In this document: in pieces, positions 25,296-33,698 of the stretch | How positions within the stretch are numbered: the stretch's first letter is position 1 | How the letters are laid out: each line of letters starts with the position of its first letter | From: UBA4782 sp034429195 | GTDB lineage: Bacteria; Chloroflexota; Anaerolineae; Anaerolineales; Anaerolineaceae | Direction of reading: 5' to 3' | NCBI GenBank assembly: GCA_034429195.1 | Contig: DAOUGQ010000021.1 | Coordinates: forward strand, 226,133 to 290,132 | DNA length: 64,000 nt | Translations under genes and position numbers: made by a program | The notes under the pieces: generated by a model | What the model was told of the DNA's origin: nothing | The model's input: the letters and a program-made list of their open reading frames with translations, nothing else | Database searches by the model: none

Positions 25296-27338
25296 CTATG
25301 ATTCAGGCTTGCGGTTTTTATATTGCGAAATGCTGGATAATACGAATGCAATGCCGAGGAAAATGAAGCTCAAGTTGAACATCAATTTCTTTGCCAGTGA
25401 AAAGACCCAGCCATCAGAAAATTTCAAACCGGTCACAGGGATAAGTACTTCCTGCGGAGGATTGATAATAACCGCCACTGGAGTTCCAACAACTACAACA
25501 TTCATTACGGCAGTTTCGGACTGTTCAGTCGGATTGGTGGTTGGTTCAGCGCAATACCCAATTGGAGAGGTCAACCTCTCGCTTAAACCGTCTCCCCAAA
25601 GGATCTCAAAAGAATGTGATCCTGTACCACTTGTTGTTGTCCATGTGCCAAATGGACCGATCTCAACATAATTATCAGGTGCTTGTGCCAGACCTGATAT
25701 ACCTTTTTTCATCATTGTCATCTGTGGAGGGGCATCCAGAAACCAGGTAAACCCGACGATTTGATTACTTTGATTGGTTACCGTCCAATTAATCGCTGTG
25801 AGACTACCGCATGAGTACGCCAGGTCGAGGTTAGCTGGTGGAATATACACACAGTATTGTGATGCTGAGGTAACCGGATCCAATTGAACAGGGGTGCTAT
25901 TGTCAATATATGTAACCGTGACTGTATGTGCCAACCCGTCTGCTGGAATGGAGAGAAATTCCATCGAATTGTGGGCCGATACCGGCGTAACTACCGTTAC
26001 ACTCGGATTTGAGTCGAGTACATAAGAAAAGCTTACCGCTTCATCATTGGGGTTGGTTAATGTCCATTCGATCTGGTGAAGAGCCTCATTGCAGCCGTAC
26101 GATAAAGTCAATTCCTCTAATGGCGGAATGATCATACACTCCAGACTATCACTGCTGTCATTCGTGTTACCCCAATCTCCTGTAATAGCAAATGTATGGG
26201 CTCCTCCGGTGGAGGAAACATCATAGGTGGCACCCGCGGCTAAAATGATCGAGCTACTGAGAGCACCGCCATCGAGTTGCCATTGGAAACTTAATGTTTC
26301 AGTATCATTGGGATTGGTGATCGTCCAGATGATGCCCTCTCCATCCAGTTCACATGTGTGACCCAGGGTAAGCGGAACGGGAGGAGGAGGAACACATTCT
26401 CCACTGGCGCTGCTGTCACTTGCGCTACCCCAGGTACCAGAAACATTAACTGTATGAGCCCCAGAGGTTGTGTGAAGAACATCAGTTCCACCTGCATTTA
26501 TGCTTTGCCCCGCTACTTCAGGCTGCCCATCGATTCTATACTTATAAGTAACTTGAAATGCATTGGGGTTTGTGATCGTCCAATCGATCCCACTGGTAGT
26601 TGCGCTACACGCATGGCTGATCTGTAAGGGTAGTATGGTAGTCGGAAGACAGGCTGCAAGACTTTGTACTGTAGTCGTTGAACTGGCAGTCTTTCCATTA
26701 TCAAACGTGATAGTCATGGTGGATATTGTTAATTCCGCAATTGTTATTGTGCTGGTGCCGGGAGGAGCATTCGTTGGTCCATTCACCGTTGACCAGAGCT
26801 GCCAGGTATAAGGAACCGGAAAATCATTAGGATTGGTGATGGTCCATCGAATATGAACATAGTCTCCCTGAATACATTCCCAATCCACCTCAAGGGGTTG
26901 AACTGGAACAGGAGTTTCAGTCACTATAGGGGTGTCAGTTTCCTCAGGAGTTTCCGTTACAACAGGGGTTCCAGTTTCCTCGGGGGTCTCGGTCACTATA
27001 GGTGTCTCTGTTTCTTCTGATGTTTCAGTCACTGTTGGGCTTTCTGTTACGATCGGGGTTTCGGTCTCTATGATGCATTGTCCCGCATAATCCCCTGCGT
27101 GTAGTGGGTTGCCACTGGCATCCATGTGTCCCGCATTTTGCAAAGCTGCTGACGGCAAGTATAGGGTTTGGCAATTTCCATTTGGTTCACAGTGACACCA
27201 GTAAATTTTGTCATCCGGACCAGCCTGTGCAGGCAACTTCACCATGTTGAGCAATAAACCAGAAAGTAAAAATGCCACACCAAAAATATATGAAAGCCTT
27301 GTTAATTTTCGAAGAATTCTCCATTGCCGTGTATCCAT
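25296..27338 (-). CDS. Sortase-anchored surface protein 2 (WTxxNPN repeats, IPVTG tail)
   Basis: Paralogue of surface protein 1, about 680 residues from the chosen start. Signal peptide, the same Cys/His module (IYWCHCEPNGNCQTLYL to HAGDYAGQC), a longer Thr/Pro/Glu linker of TETPEET-like units, then five Ig-like repeats; the fifth begins LDLAYSCGSLTAINWTVTN. The C terminus has VLIPVTG (IPVTG at about 633), a membrane helix and tail QYKNRKPES. No regulator gene precedes it: leader B leads straight into this gene. Start 27338 is chosen because AAGGAGG lies six bases upstream; ATGs at 27362 and 27344 are less well placed. Confidence 0.85.
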   Translation of the reverse strand: MDTRQWRILRKLTRLSYIFGVAFLLSGLLLNMVKLPAQAGPDDKIYWCHCEPNGNCQTLYLPSAALQNAGHMDASGNPLHAGDYAGQCIIETETPIVTESPTVTETSEETETPIVTETPEETGTPVVTETPEETDTPIVTETPVPVQPLEVDWECIQGDYVHIRWTITNPNDFPVPYTWQLWSTVNGPTNAPPGTSTITIAELTISTMTITFDNGKTASSTTTVQSLAACLPTTILPLQISHACSATTSGIDWTITNPNAFQVTYKYRIDGQPEVAGQSINAGGTDVLHTTSGAHTVNVSGTWGSASDSSASGECVPPPPVPLTLGHTCELDGEGIIWTITNPNDTETLSFQWQLDGGALSSSIILAAGATYDVSSTGGAHTFAITGDWGNTNDSSDSLECMIIPPLEELTLSYGCNEALHQIEWTLTNPNDEAVSFSYVLDSNPSVTVVTPVSAHNSMEFLSIPADGLAHTVTVTYIDNSTPVQLDPVTSASQYCVYIPPANLDLAYSCGSLTAINWTVTNQSNQIVGFTWFLDAPPQMTMMKKGISGLAQAPDNYVEIGPFGTWTTTSGTGSHSFEILWGDGLSERLTSPIGYCAEPTTNPTEQSETAVMNVVVVGTPVAVIINPPQEVLIPVTGLKFSDGWVFSLAKKLMFNLSFIFLGIAFVLSSISQYKNRKPES

Positions 27339-27394
27339 AATCATCCTCCTTTCAAAAAACACGTACGAGGTCCATGGGCTGCAGCAACGTTAAA

Positions 27395-27507
27395 TCAAAA
27401 ACCGACCAGAAAGATGGCCGGTTTCGCTATTCCGCTCCTCGAACACTCTGTCCTGCTACCCAATCAGGACAAGCGACCAGATTAGTGTGTTCGAATCAAA
27501 GCATTCC
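27395..27507 (-). ncRNA. Structured leader RNA B (riboswitch-like, with terminator)
   Basis: Second copy of the conserved leader, directly upstream of surface protein 2. Helix S1 is an 8-bp TCGAACAC/GTGTTCGA, where A and C have different but still paired bases, so there is compensatory change. S2 GGTCGCT/AGCGAAACC is unchanged, and S3 is TGTCCT/AGGACA. The terminator AAACCGGCC/GGTCGGTTT with a T-run follows. The gene-free interval 27339-27713 also holds promoter B and the terminator of surface protein 3, and nothing else. Confidence 0.75.
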
Positions 27508-27560
27508 AGATATAAATAATTTGAAAAAAGCAAATATAAATTGATATATTTCCTTTTATC

Positions 27561-27619
27561 AGTATAGCGATAGATTTTTCATAAGTCAATCCCCTAATTT
27601 TCTATAACTAAATTCTAAC
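27561..27619 (-). promoter_or_regulatory. Promoter B with upstream direct-repeat operator
   Basis: -35 TTGACT (27584-27589), a 17-bp spacer, -10 TATACT (27561-27566). The 21-bp upstream box is at 27599-27619 and reads GTTAG-N6-GTTAT, ending 9 bp from the -35 as at promoters A and C. Confidence 0.82.
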
Positions 27620-27644
27620 CAGGACACTTATTTTTGGAATTATT

Positions 27645-27685
27645 AAGAAAAAACTGCTGGCATTTTGTGCCAACAGTTCTTTCTT
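27645..27685 (-). terminator. Intrinsic terminator after surface protein 3
   Basis: Arms 27645-27662 and 27668-27685 pair over 18 positions with two mismatches around a 5-nt loop; the minus strand ends GTTTTTTCTT. Its stem shares CTGCTGG with the terminator of surface protein 1. Confidence 0.82.
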
Positions 27686-27713
27686 AAATTACTGACCTTC
27701 AACCAAGATGGTT

Positions 27714-30194
27714 TTATTTCATCCTCCGGGTGATACCCGTCAAGACAAAAGCCATGCCGAAGAAGACGATGCTCAGATTGAATAAAAGTTTTTGAGCCAT
27801 AGCTAATCCCCAGTTCATGTTGAGATCTACACCGGTCACCGGGATCAGTACACCCGCGCTTCCTAAAGCAATGGGGGTGATTACCTGTGCGACTGGTGTA
27901 CCCTGTGGATCGTATGGGGTGGTGGTGATATCAGGTGGGTCAGTGGGTGTGATCGAAGGTGGGCAGCAATATTGTTCAGGTGAAGTCATTGTCTCGTGGA
28001 AATCAGTTCCCCAGAAGATCTCAAAGGTATGGGCGCCAATTTCGCTGGTGGTTGTCCAGGTTCCAAAGGGTTCAATGGTTGCCACGGCACCAGAAGCATA
28101 TGAAGGATCATCTAAAAACCAGGTAAATTCTACTGACTGATTGCTATTGTTTGTCACTGTCCAGATAATATGGTGGAAATTTCCACATAAGAATGAAATA
28201 TCCAGGTCTGCGGGTGGAACAAAGTAGCAATATTGCGAACTTGATGTAACAGGAGTCATGGAGATTGAAGAAGCCCCATCTACATACGTGACTGTCACCG
28301 TGTGTTCAAAACCATCAGCGGTGATGGAGAGGAAATCTATGGAGCTATTAGCGGGTACAGGTTCGACTACTGTTACAGATGGGTTGCTGTCTAAGGCATA
28401 AGAGAAGTACACAGCTTCATCGTTCGGGTTGGTTAATGTCCAGATAATTTCGCCAAGTTCTTCATCGCATCCATAAGAGACACTCAGGGTTTCCAATGGA
28501 GGTACCACCTTGCATTCCTGGCTGTTGCTGCTATCATTTGCGCTTCCCCAATCACCGGCAATGGCGAATGTATGAGCGCCGCCATCAGAAGATACTTCAT
28601 AGGTTGAGCCGGCGGTCACATTGATCACAACACTGAACTCACCACCATCTATCTGCCATTGGAAAGACAATGTTTCGGTATCATTGGGGTTGGTGATCGT
28701 CCAGGTGATGCCATCGCCATCCGCTTCACAGTTATGGGTGAGGTTCAATGGATCAGGTGGAGTGGGTACACAAGAATCTGATGCGCTGGCAACTATGACA
28801 TCTGCACCCCAACTACCCATTACTTTCACTGTATGAGCTCCCGAAGTAGTATGAAGGGTTCTGCTGGCTCCAGCACCAAGGCTTTGCCCGGCAACTTCAC
28901 CCAATGAGTCGATCTGATAACGGTATCCTACGTTGAAAGCATTGGGATTGTAAATTGTCCAATCGATACCTGATCCATCAGCAGCACATTGGTACGAAAG
29001 CTGAAGCGGGGCTGGTGTTGGCACGCATTTGTTTACTTCTCTTGCGGCTGCGGTTCCGCTCGCGGTTTTGCCATTATCGAATGTGATGGTCATGGTTGAA
29101 ACAGTCCGTTCACCCAGGGTAATCGTGCTGGTGCCAGGAAGTGCATTTACTGGACCATTGGAAGTTCCCCAAAGTGACCAGGTATAGGGTACTGTAAAAC
29201 TATTTGGGTTGGTGACAGTCCAGCGGATGTGTGAATAATCTCCAGTGATACATTCCCAATTCACTGTTAGTGGTTGTACTGGGGTTGGGGTATTTTGGGG
29301 TGTCTCAGTTAAATCAGGTGTTTCAGTAACCTCAGGAGTAGTAGTCGCAGTTGTGGTTGGGATGCAGGTTACTGTGCAAGATGCCTTTAAGCCATTATCT
29401 GAACCGGGATGCCCTGCTTCTTGATGGGTTTTGAGGGTATATTTTCCAGATGCTGCTACGGTGAGGTTCAGCACCAGACTTTCACCTGCGTTTAATTTAA
29501 AGGCGCCACTATCTACAACTGGTCCACTTTCATCGCCCTGATGTAATTCCCAGGTGGATGTGTTGACCATATCGCCACTACCAACATTGGTGATGGTAAA
29601 GGAAACTTTGCCACAATCACCAGAGCAATTGCTGCTTAGCGATAGAGAAGATCCAGTTACGTTTCCATTATCTTTGCAACCATCGCCATCTTTATCTTGA
29701 TTGGCGTTGGCTGGTGCCGCCAGCGGGCATTGGTCTGTAGCGTCCAAGACACCATCACCATCGGTGTCATCACAGGCATCACCCTCGGCATCATTGCCAT
29801 ATGTGTTTGCTTGATTAGCATTGGCAACCAGAGGGCAATTATCGATTTCATCTGAAATGCCGTCGCCATCGGTATCATCGGGCGCCAAGGTAGGTGGATC
29901 CGTTGGGACCAATGTCGGATATTCGGTAGGATCAGGAGTGGGTGTAACGACTGTATCGCAGGCATCTCCAATCCCATCTCCATCACTATCTGTTTGATCG
30001 GGGTTAAAAACGCTGATGCAGTTATCTTTTTTGTCTTTAATGCCATCAGAGTCCAGGTCATTACCAGGGCCAGCGGTAGCCATTACAGATCCGCTTCCCA
30101 TGCTCAGGAACATGCCGGCAAGCAAGAACGCTACACCTAAAATATAGGCCAGTCTGGTTAATTTTTTATAAGTTAATAATCGCTTTGTATTCAT
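27714..30194 (-). CDS. Sortase-anchored surface protein 3 (TSP3 repeats plus WTxxNPN repeats, IPVTG tail)
   Basis: Largest paralogue, about 826 residues. After the signal peptide, residues about 40-180 hold thrombospondin type-3-like calcium repeats (DSDGDGIGDACD, DTDGDGISDEIDNCP, DTDGDGVLDATDQCP) instead of the Cys/His module of proteins 1 and 2. A CARDB-like domain follows (FTITNVGSGDMVNTSTWELH), then a Thr/Pro linker and five Ig-like repeats. The C terminus is VLIPVTG (IPVTG at about 784), a membrane helix and TRRMK. ATG at 30194 follows GAGGAGGA; an in-frame GTG at 30209 is less likely. It is 54 bp downstream of response regulator C. Confidence 0.86.
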   Translation of the reverse strand: MNTKRLLTYKKLTRLAYILGVAFLLAGMFLSMGSGSVMATAGPGNDLDSDGIKDKKDNCISVFNPDQTDSDGDGIGDACDTVVTPTPDPTEYPTLVPTDPPTLAPDDTDGDGISDEIDNCPLVANANQANTYGNDAEGDACDDTDGDGVLDATDQCPLAAPANANQDKDGDGCKDNGNVTGSSLSLSSNCSGDCGKVSFTITNVGSGDMVNTSTWELHQGDESGPVVDSGAFKLNAGESLVLNLTVAASGKYTLKTHQEAGHPGSDNGLKASCTVTCIPTTTATTTPEVTETPDLTETPQNTPTPVQPLTVNWECITGDYSHIRWTVTNPNSFTVPYTWSLWGTSNGPVNALPGTSTITLGERTVSTMTITFDNGKTASGTAAAREVNKCVPTPAPLQLSYQCAADGSGIDWTIYNPNAFNVGYRYQIDSLGEVAGQSLGAGASRTLHTTSGAHTVKVMGSWGADVIVASASDSCVPTPPDPLNLTHNCEADGDGITWTITNPNDTETLSFQWQIDGGEFSVVINVTAGSTYEVSSDGGAHTFAIAGDWGSANDSSNSQECKVVPPLETLSVSYGCDEELGEIIWTLTNPNDEAVYFSYALDSNPSVTVVEPVPANSSIDFLSITADGFEHTVTVTYVDGASSISMTPVTSSSQYCYFVPPADLDISFLCGNFHHIIWTVTNNSNQSVEFTWFLDDPSYASGAVATIEPFGTWTTTSEIGAHTFEIFWGTDFHETMTSPEQYCCPPSITPTDPPDITTTPYDPQGTPVAQVITPIALGSAGVLIPVTGVDLNMNWGLAMAQKLLFNLSIVFFGMAFVLTGITRRMK

Positions 30195-30248
30195 AGACGT
30201 CCTCCTCACGTACTATTTCTTGAAAAAACTAAAAAAACGTTGTAGATA

Positions 30249-31013
30249 CTACTCTGTTCGCAATTTGTATCCCAATCGGTCTACATTGATAATCAGGTTG
30301 TTGGCAGGATCGATCGAGTCGAACTTTTGGCGTAATAAATAAATAAGGTATTTAATTCTTCGATAAGTGTCATCTGAAACAATGCCCCATACATTAGAAG
30401 CAATGGTCTGATAATTAACCACAGATGGAGCTGCTTTTGCCAATACTGCCAGCACTGCAAATTCTTTTGGGGTCAATTCGATCGATTTATCTTGATATAT
30501 AACCTCCTGATTTACAAGGTCCAGGGCGAGATTTATGCCAGGGAAAACCAGACGAGAAATTTCAGCTCTGTTTCCTGCTCGTCTCAAGACAGCCTGGACA
30601 CGGGCGACTACCTCTGCGTTATAGAATGGTTTTGCAATATAATCATCAACCCCCAGATGTAACCCTTTTACAATATCATCTTTTGTTCCCATGGCGGAAA
30701 CGACGATCACAGGTGTGTTGGTCATCTGACGAAGATATTCAAGGGTTTCCCATCCGTCCATCTCTGGCATCATCAAGTCAAGCAGTATTAAGTGGGGTTT
30801 AATTTCAGAAGTTTTACGAATTGCTTCAGCGCCACTGGAAGCACTTAATACATTGAAACCACCATTCCGCAATATGTGTTTTAGAATGAATGTAGTATCG
30901 GGGTCATCTTCAACAATGAGAACGCAAGGACGTTCTTCTGTCATTTGATCCAAATCCACCCCAATTACTTCTCTTGTTTGATGGATGGCATTATTGACTG
31001 ATGTAATAACCAT
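30249..31013 (-). CDS. OmpR/PhoB-type response regulator C (orphan)
   Basis: Protein of 254 residues, close paralogue of regulator A. Receiver domain with IVEDDPDT, phosphoacceptor in LILLDLMMPEMDG and YIAKPF; winged helix with YRRIKYLIYLLRQKFD. It starts behind leader C (Shine-Dalgarno GGAGAAA) and precedes surface protein 3. No sensor kinase is nearby. Two such regulator-surface protein pairs look like an internal duplication. Each probably controls its own promoter and possibly promoter B. Confidence 0.93.
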   Translation of the reverse strand: MVITSVNNAIHQTREVIGVDLDQMTEERPCVLIVEDDPDTTFILKHILRNGGFNVLSASSGAEAIRKTSEIKPHLILLDLMMPEMDGWETLEYLRQMTNTPVIVVSAMGTKDDIVKGLHLGVDDYIAKPFYNAEVVARVQAVLRRAGNRAEISRLVFPGINLALDLVNQEVIYQDKSIELTPKEFAVLAVLAKAAPSVVNYQTIASNVWGIVSDDTYRRIKYLIYLLRQKFDSIDPANNLIINVDRLGYKLRTE

Positions 31014-31051
31014 GATAATTTCTCCGATGAAAAATAAAGAAACGTATTAAA

Positions 31052-31164
31052 ACAAAAAAACCGACCCAATATAACGGCCGGTTTCGCTACTCTGCTCCCC
31101 GAACACAATGTCCTAATACGGCTTGGACAAGCGACCAAATGAATGTGCCCGGATCAATGCATCC
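31052..31164 (-). ncRNA. Structured leader RNA C (riboswitch-like, with terminator)
   Basis: Third copy, upstream of response regulator C. S1 is CCGGGCACA/TGTGTTCGG (nine pairs, two of them G-U), S2 GGTCGCT/AGCGAAACC, S3 TGTCC/GGACA, and the terminator AAACCGGCC/GGTCGGTTT is followed by a long T-run. A GATGC...TTGATCCGG stretch 5' of S1 is also conserved. The gene-free interval 31014-31418 holds this leader, promoter C and the divergent promoter region of the lipoprotein gene. Confidence 0.75.
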
Positions 31165-31220
31165 AGAATAAATTGTCAACTAAAATGATAAAAATAAACG
31201 CTCTACTAACTACAAAAAAT

Positions 31221-31279
31221 AGTATAACAAAATAATATTAAAATGTCAATAACCAATTATTGCATTACCGTTTACTAAC
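31221..31279 (-). promoter_or_regulatory. Promoter C with upstream direct-repeat operator
   Basis: -35 TTGACA (31244-31249), a 17-bp spacer, -10 TATACT (31221-31226). The 21-bp box at 31259-31279 reads GTTAG-N6-GTAAT and ends 9 bp upstream of the -35, matching promoters A and B exactly in layout. Confidence 0.85.
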
Positions 31280-31361
31280 CTTTTTCATATATGATTTTTA
31301 ACCATTAGAAGATTATTAAGTAAGAATGCCCCCCCCATGAAGCGCTTTTTTACACTCATGC

Positions 31362-31367
31362 TATAAT
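31362..31367 (+). promoter_or_regulatory. Possible -10 box for the interrupted lipoprotein gene
   Basis: Perfect TATAAT 52 bp before the start codon, followed by an A/T-rich stretch. No good -35 hexamer lies 16-18 bp upstream, so this is tentative. Confidence 0.35.
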
Positions 31368-31418
31368 TTTTTTAAAGGTGGATTGTCTCCATTAACGAAC
31401 AGGGATCGGGAAATCATC

Positions 31419-32417
31419 ATGCAAAAAAAATCAAATATTTCTTTTATCATCGTTTTGATCATTGTGGTATTAACTACAGCCTGCCTTGTGGGTGAAGGAG
31501 ATTCCTTTAGTCTTCCAAATGGAAGAGCTGAAAAGACCAAAGCGTTTGAGATCACTGCTGCCAGACGGGCAACGAAAACTGCTGTTCGTGAGATTACTTC
31601 AACGATTGAAGCGCAATTGACCGGGACTGCACAGGCTTCCACTGAAAATACAAATGCGGAGGCTACTGCTTCTGCCATGGCAGCAACGGAAACCGCCATT
31701 GCTGAACAGACTTGAATGGCAATCAACATGACCGAAACAGCCATCGCCCTTCAACAAACATTGGATGCAGCCGATGCACTTCTTAATTCATGGTCAACAG
31801 AATTTGTTGGAGATCTGCCGGAAGGTTGGACAATAGCACGCGAAGACCCTGGCCGGTGGGATCTGACATTACAACCTGGCTGGCTGCATATTCGAGGTCG
31901 TTATATTAATAATAATGACGACACCTGGCTGTCCAAGAATATTTTCCTGCATAAAATGGATGCCTATGATGTGACGGTTACTACGAGGATTGATAGCAAT
32001 ATGTATCTTGATGGTCAAAGTGCCTGGATTGGCTACACTCCCGAGTCATTTCGCACGGATGGGCATTCCATCATGATGGGAATTGTCATAGGGAATAAAG
32101 GACGATATGTTTATATGGATGCTTGTTGGTACGATTATTGTCAATGTAATGCTCCTGATGAAGATAGTTGGTATAACTTTTCAGCAACGGATACTTTAAC
32201 CTTCCCAGGTGCTGTTTACCTCAAGCTGGTAAGACATGGGAATGTCTATACCGGTTATTTCAGTCCTGAGGGAAATGCCTGGACGTACCTGGGTGAGTTG
32301 GAAGATTTTTCACCTGCAGAATATTTCATGATGGGAGCGGGTGGCGGTAATCAATGGAATGAAGAGAAATTTGATGCTTTCTATGATTTTGTGAAGTTTG
32401 AAATACCAAAAGAATAA
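31419..32417 (+). pseudogene. Lipoprotein with DUF1349-like domain, split by in-frame TGA
   Basis: One continuous reading frame is broken only by TGA at 31713-31715. The first part (98 codons from ATG 31419) has a lipoprotein signal ending LTTACLVG and an Ala/Thr-rich helical linker. The second part resumes with ATG right after the stop, continues the same TETAIA-like linker and ends in a concanavalin-like DUF1349-type domain (about 200 residues, GWTIAREDPGRWDLTLQPGW). The linker running straight across the stop argues for a recent nonsense change or a sequencing error. Reinitiation at TGA-ATG would give a product without a signal peptide. Confidence 0.75.
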
Positions 32418-32456
32418 AATTACATTCAAACCCAGTTACCAAGAGGAGATATTTGC

Positions 32457-33698
32457 ATGACCCAATCAACACCCAAACATGCTTTCGATACACAAGCGAT
32501 TCATGCTGGTAGCACGCCACCGGTAGGAAAAACCCTGGTGCCACCCATCTACCAATCTTCCACCTTCTCCTTCGATGAATTCGCTAAAAGCGAAGCACTG
32601 TTCCGTCACGATGTGCCGGGTTATGTCTACACCCGCCTGGGGAATCCCAACCAGGAATTACTGGCAAGTCGTATTGCTGCTCTGGAAGGCTTCGATCTTC
32701 TAAAGCAGCAACCCGATGTTGCACAATCTCATGTGGTGGATGGAAGAGTATTTTCATCAGGCATGGCAGCTATATCTGCAGCAATCCTCGCATTATGCAA
32801 ATCGGGTGATGTCATTCTGGCACAGGAGGGAACCTACAGTGCCACACTCAATTGGTTGCAAAAACTTGCCCCACGCTATGGCATTCAGGTTTTTACATTG
32901 GCAGATGTCAATACTGCAACCTGGAAAGAAGCTTTCGACAAACAACCTCACGTCAGAATGGCATACATTGAAACCCCAGCTAACCCCACTCTTGAAGTTC
33001 TGGATATTGCAGCGATTGCAGAACTGGCACATCAGCATGGAGCCTGGCTGGTTGCAGATAATACCTTTGCTTCGCCTTACTGCCAACGCCCGCTCACTCT
33101 AGGAGCGGATGTGGTGGTTCACTCGCTCACTAAATACCTTTCCGGGCATGGCACTGTGATCGGTGGTGCTGTGATCAGCCGACATCCTGACTTCATCCAG
33201 AATCAGGTGCAGGAACAGATCGTATTGAATGGTGCCTCCTTCAGCCCTATTGATTCGTGGCTGGCTACGGTAGGGTTAAAAACCTTTGTCGTTCGCATGG
33301 AACGCCATTGCAAGAATGCCATGATTATTGCCCGGCATCTCAACAGCCATCCCGCTGTAGCTATAACTCATTACCCCGGATTAGAAAGTCATCCACAGCA
33401 TGCTCTGGCGCGCAAGCAGATGTTTGATTTTGGCGGAATGATCGCTTTTGAATTGAAAGGTGGTTATTCAGCAGGAGTACATATGATGAATCGGGTGAAA
33501 CTTTGTACTCTTGCGGTTAGCCTGGGTGATGTAGATACACTTATTTGCCATCCAGCCAGCATGACCCATTCTTCTCTTTCTCCTGAACAGCGGGTGAAAA
33601 CCGGGATCACAGATGGGTTGGTTCGTCTTTCGGTTGGGATTGAAGATGCACAAGACCTGATCGCTGACCTTGACCAGGCAATGGAAGGATTAGTCTAA
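32457..33698 (+). CDS. Trans-sulfuration family PLP enzyme (Cys/Met metabolism)
   Basis: PLP enzyme of 413 residues in the cystathionine gamma-synthase / gamma-lyase / O-acetylhomoserine sulfhydrylase family. The PLP Lys is in HSLTKYLSGHG (near residue 222). Other family blocks are PPIYQSSTF, YVYTRLGNPN, FSSGMAAISA and ADNTFASPY. The exact reaction cannot be chosen from sequence alone; methionine gamma-lyase and sulfhydrylase are both possible. The Shine-Dalgarno is AGAGGAG. Its 3' end overlaps the convergent holB gene by 9 bp. Confidence 0.92.
   Translation: MTQSTPKHAFDTQAIHAGSTPPVGKTLVPPIYQSSTFSFDEFAKSEALFRHDVPGYVYTRLGNPNQELLASRIAALEGFDLLKQQPDVAQSHVVDGRVFSSGMAAISAAILALCKSGDVILAQEGTYSATLNWLQKLAPRYGIQVFTLADVNTATWKEAFDKQPHVRMAYIETPANPTLEVLDIAAIAELAHQHGAWLVADNTFASPYCQRPLTLGADVVVHSLTKYLSGHGTVIGGAVISRHPDFIQNQVQEQIVLNGASFSPIDSWLATVGLKTFVVRMERHCKNAMIIARHLNSHPAVAITHYPGLESHPQHALARKQMFDFGGMIAFELKGGYSAGVHMMNRVKLCTLAVSLGDVDTLICHPASMTHSSLSPEQRVKTGITDGLVRLSVGIEDAQDLIADLDQAMEGLV

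Noticed and set aside
24955..31164. Three dispersed leader copies as REP/insertion elements
   Set aside because: No terminal repeats, transposase or target duplications; each copy is fixed at the same distance after a promoter and ahead of a gene start.
31713..31715. In-frame TGA read as selenocysteine
   Set aside because: No SECIS-like hairpin seen just downstream, position lies in a low-complexity linker, and no selenoprotein family is involved.
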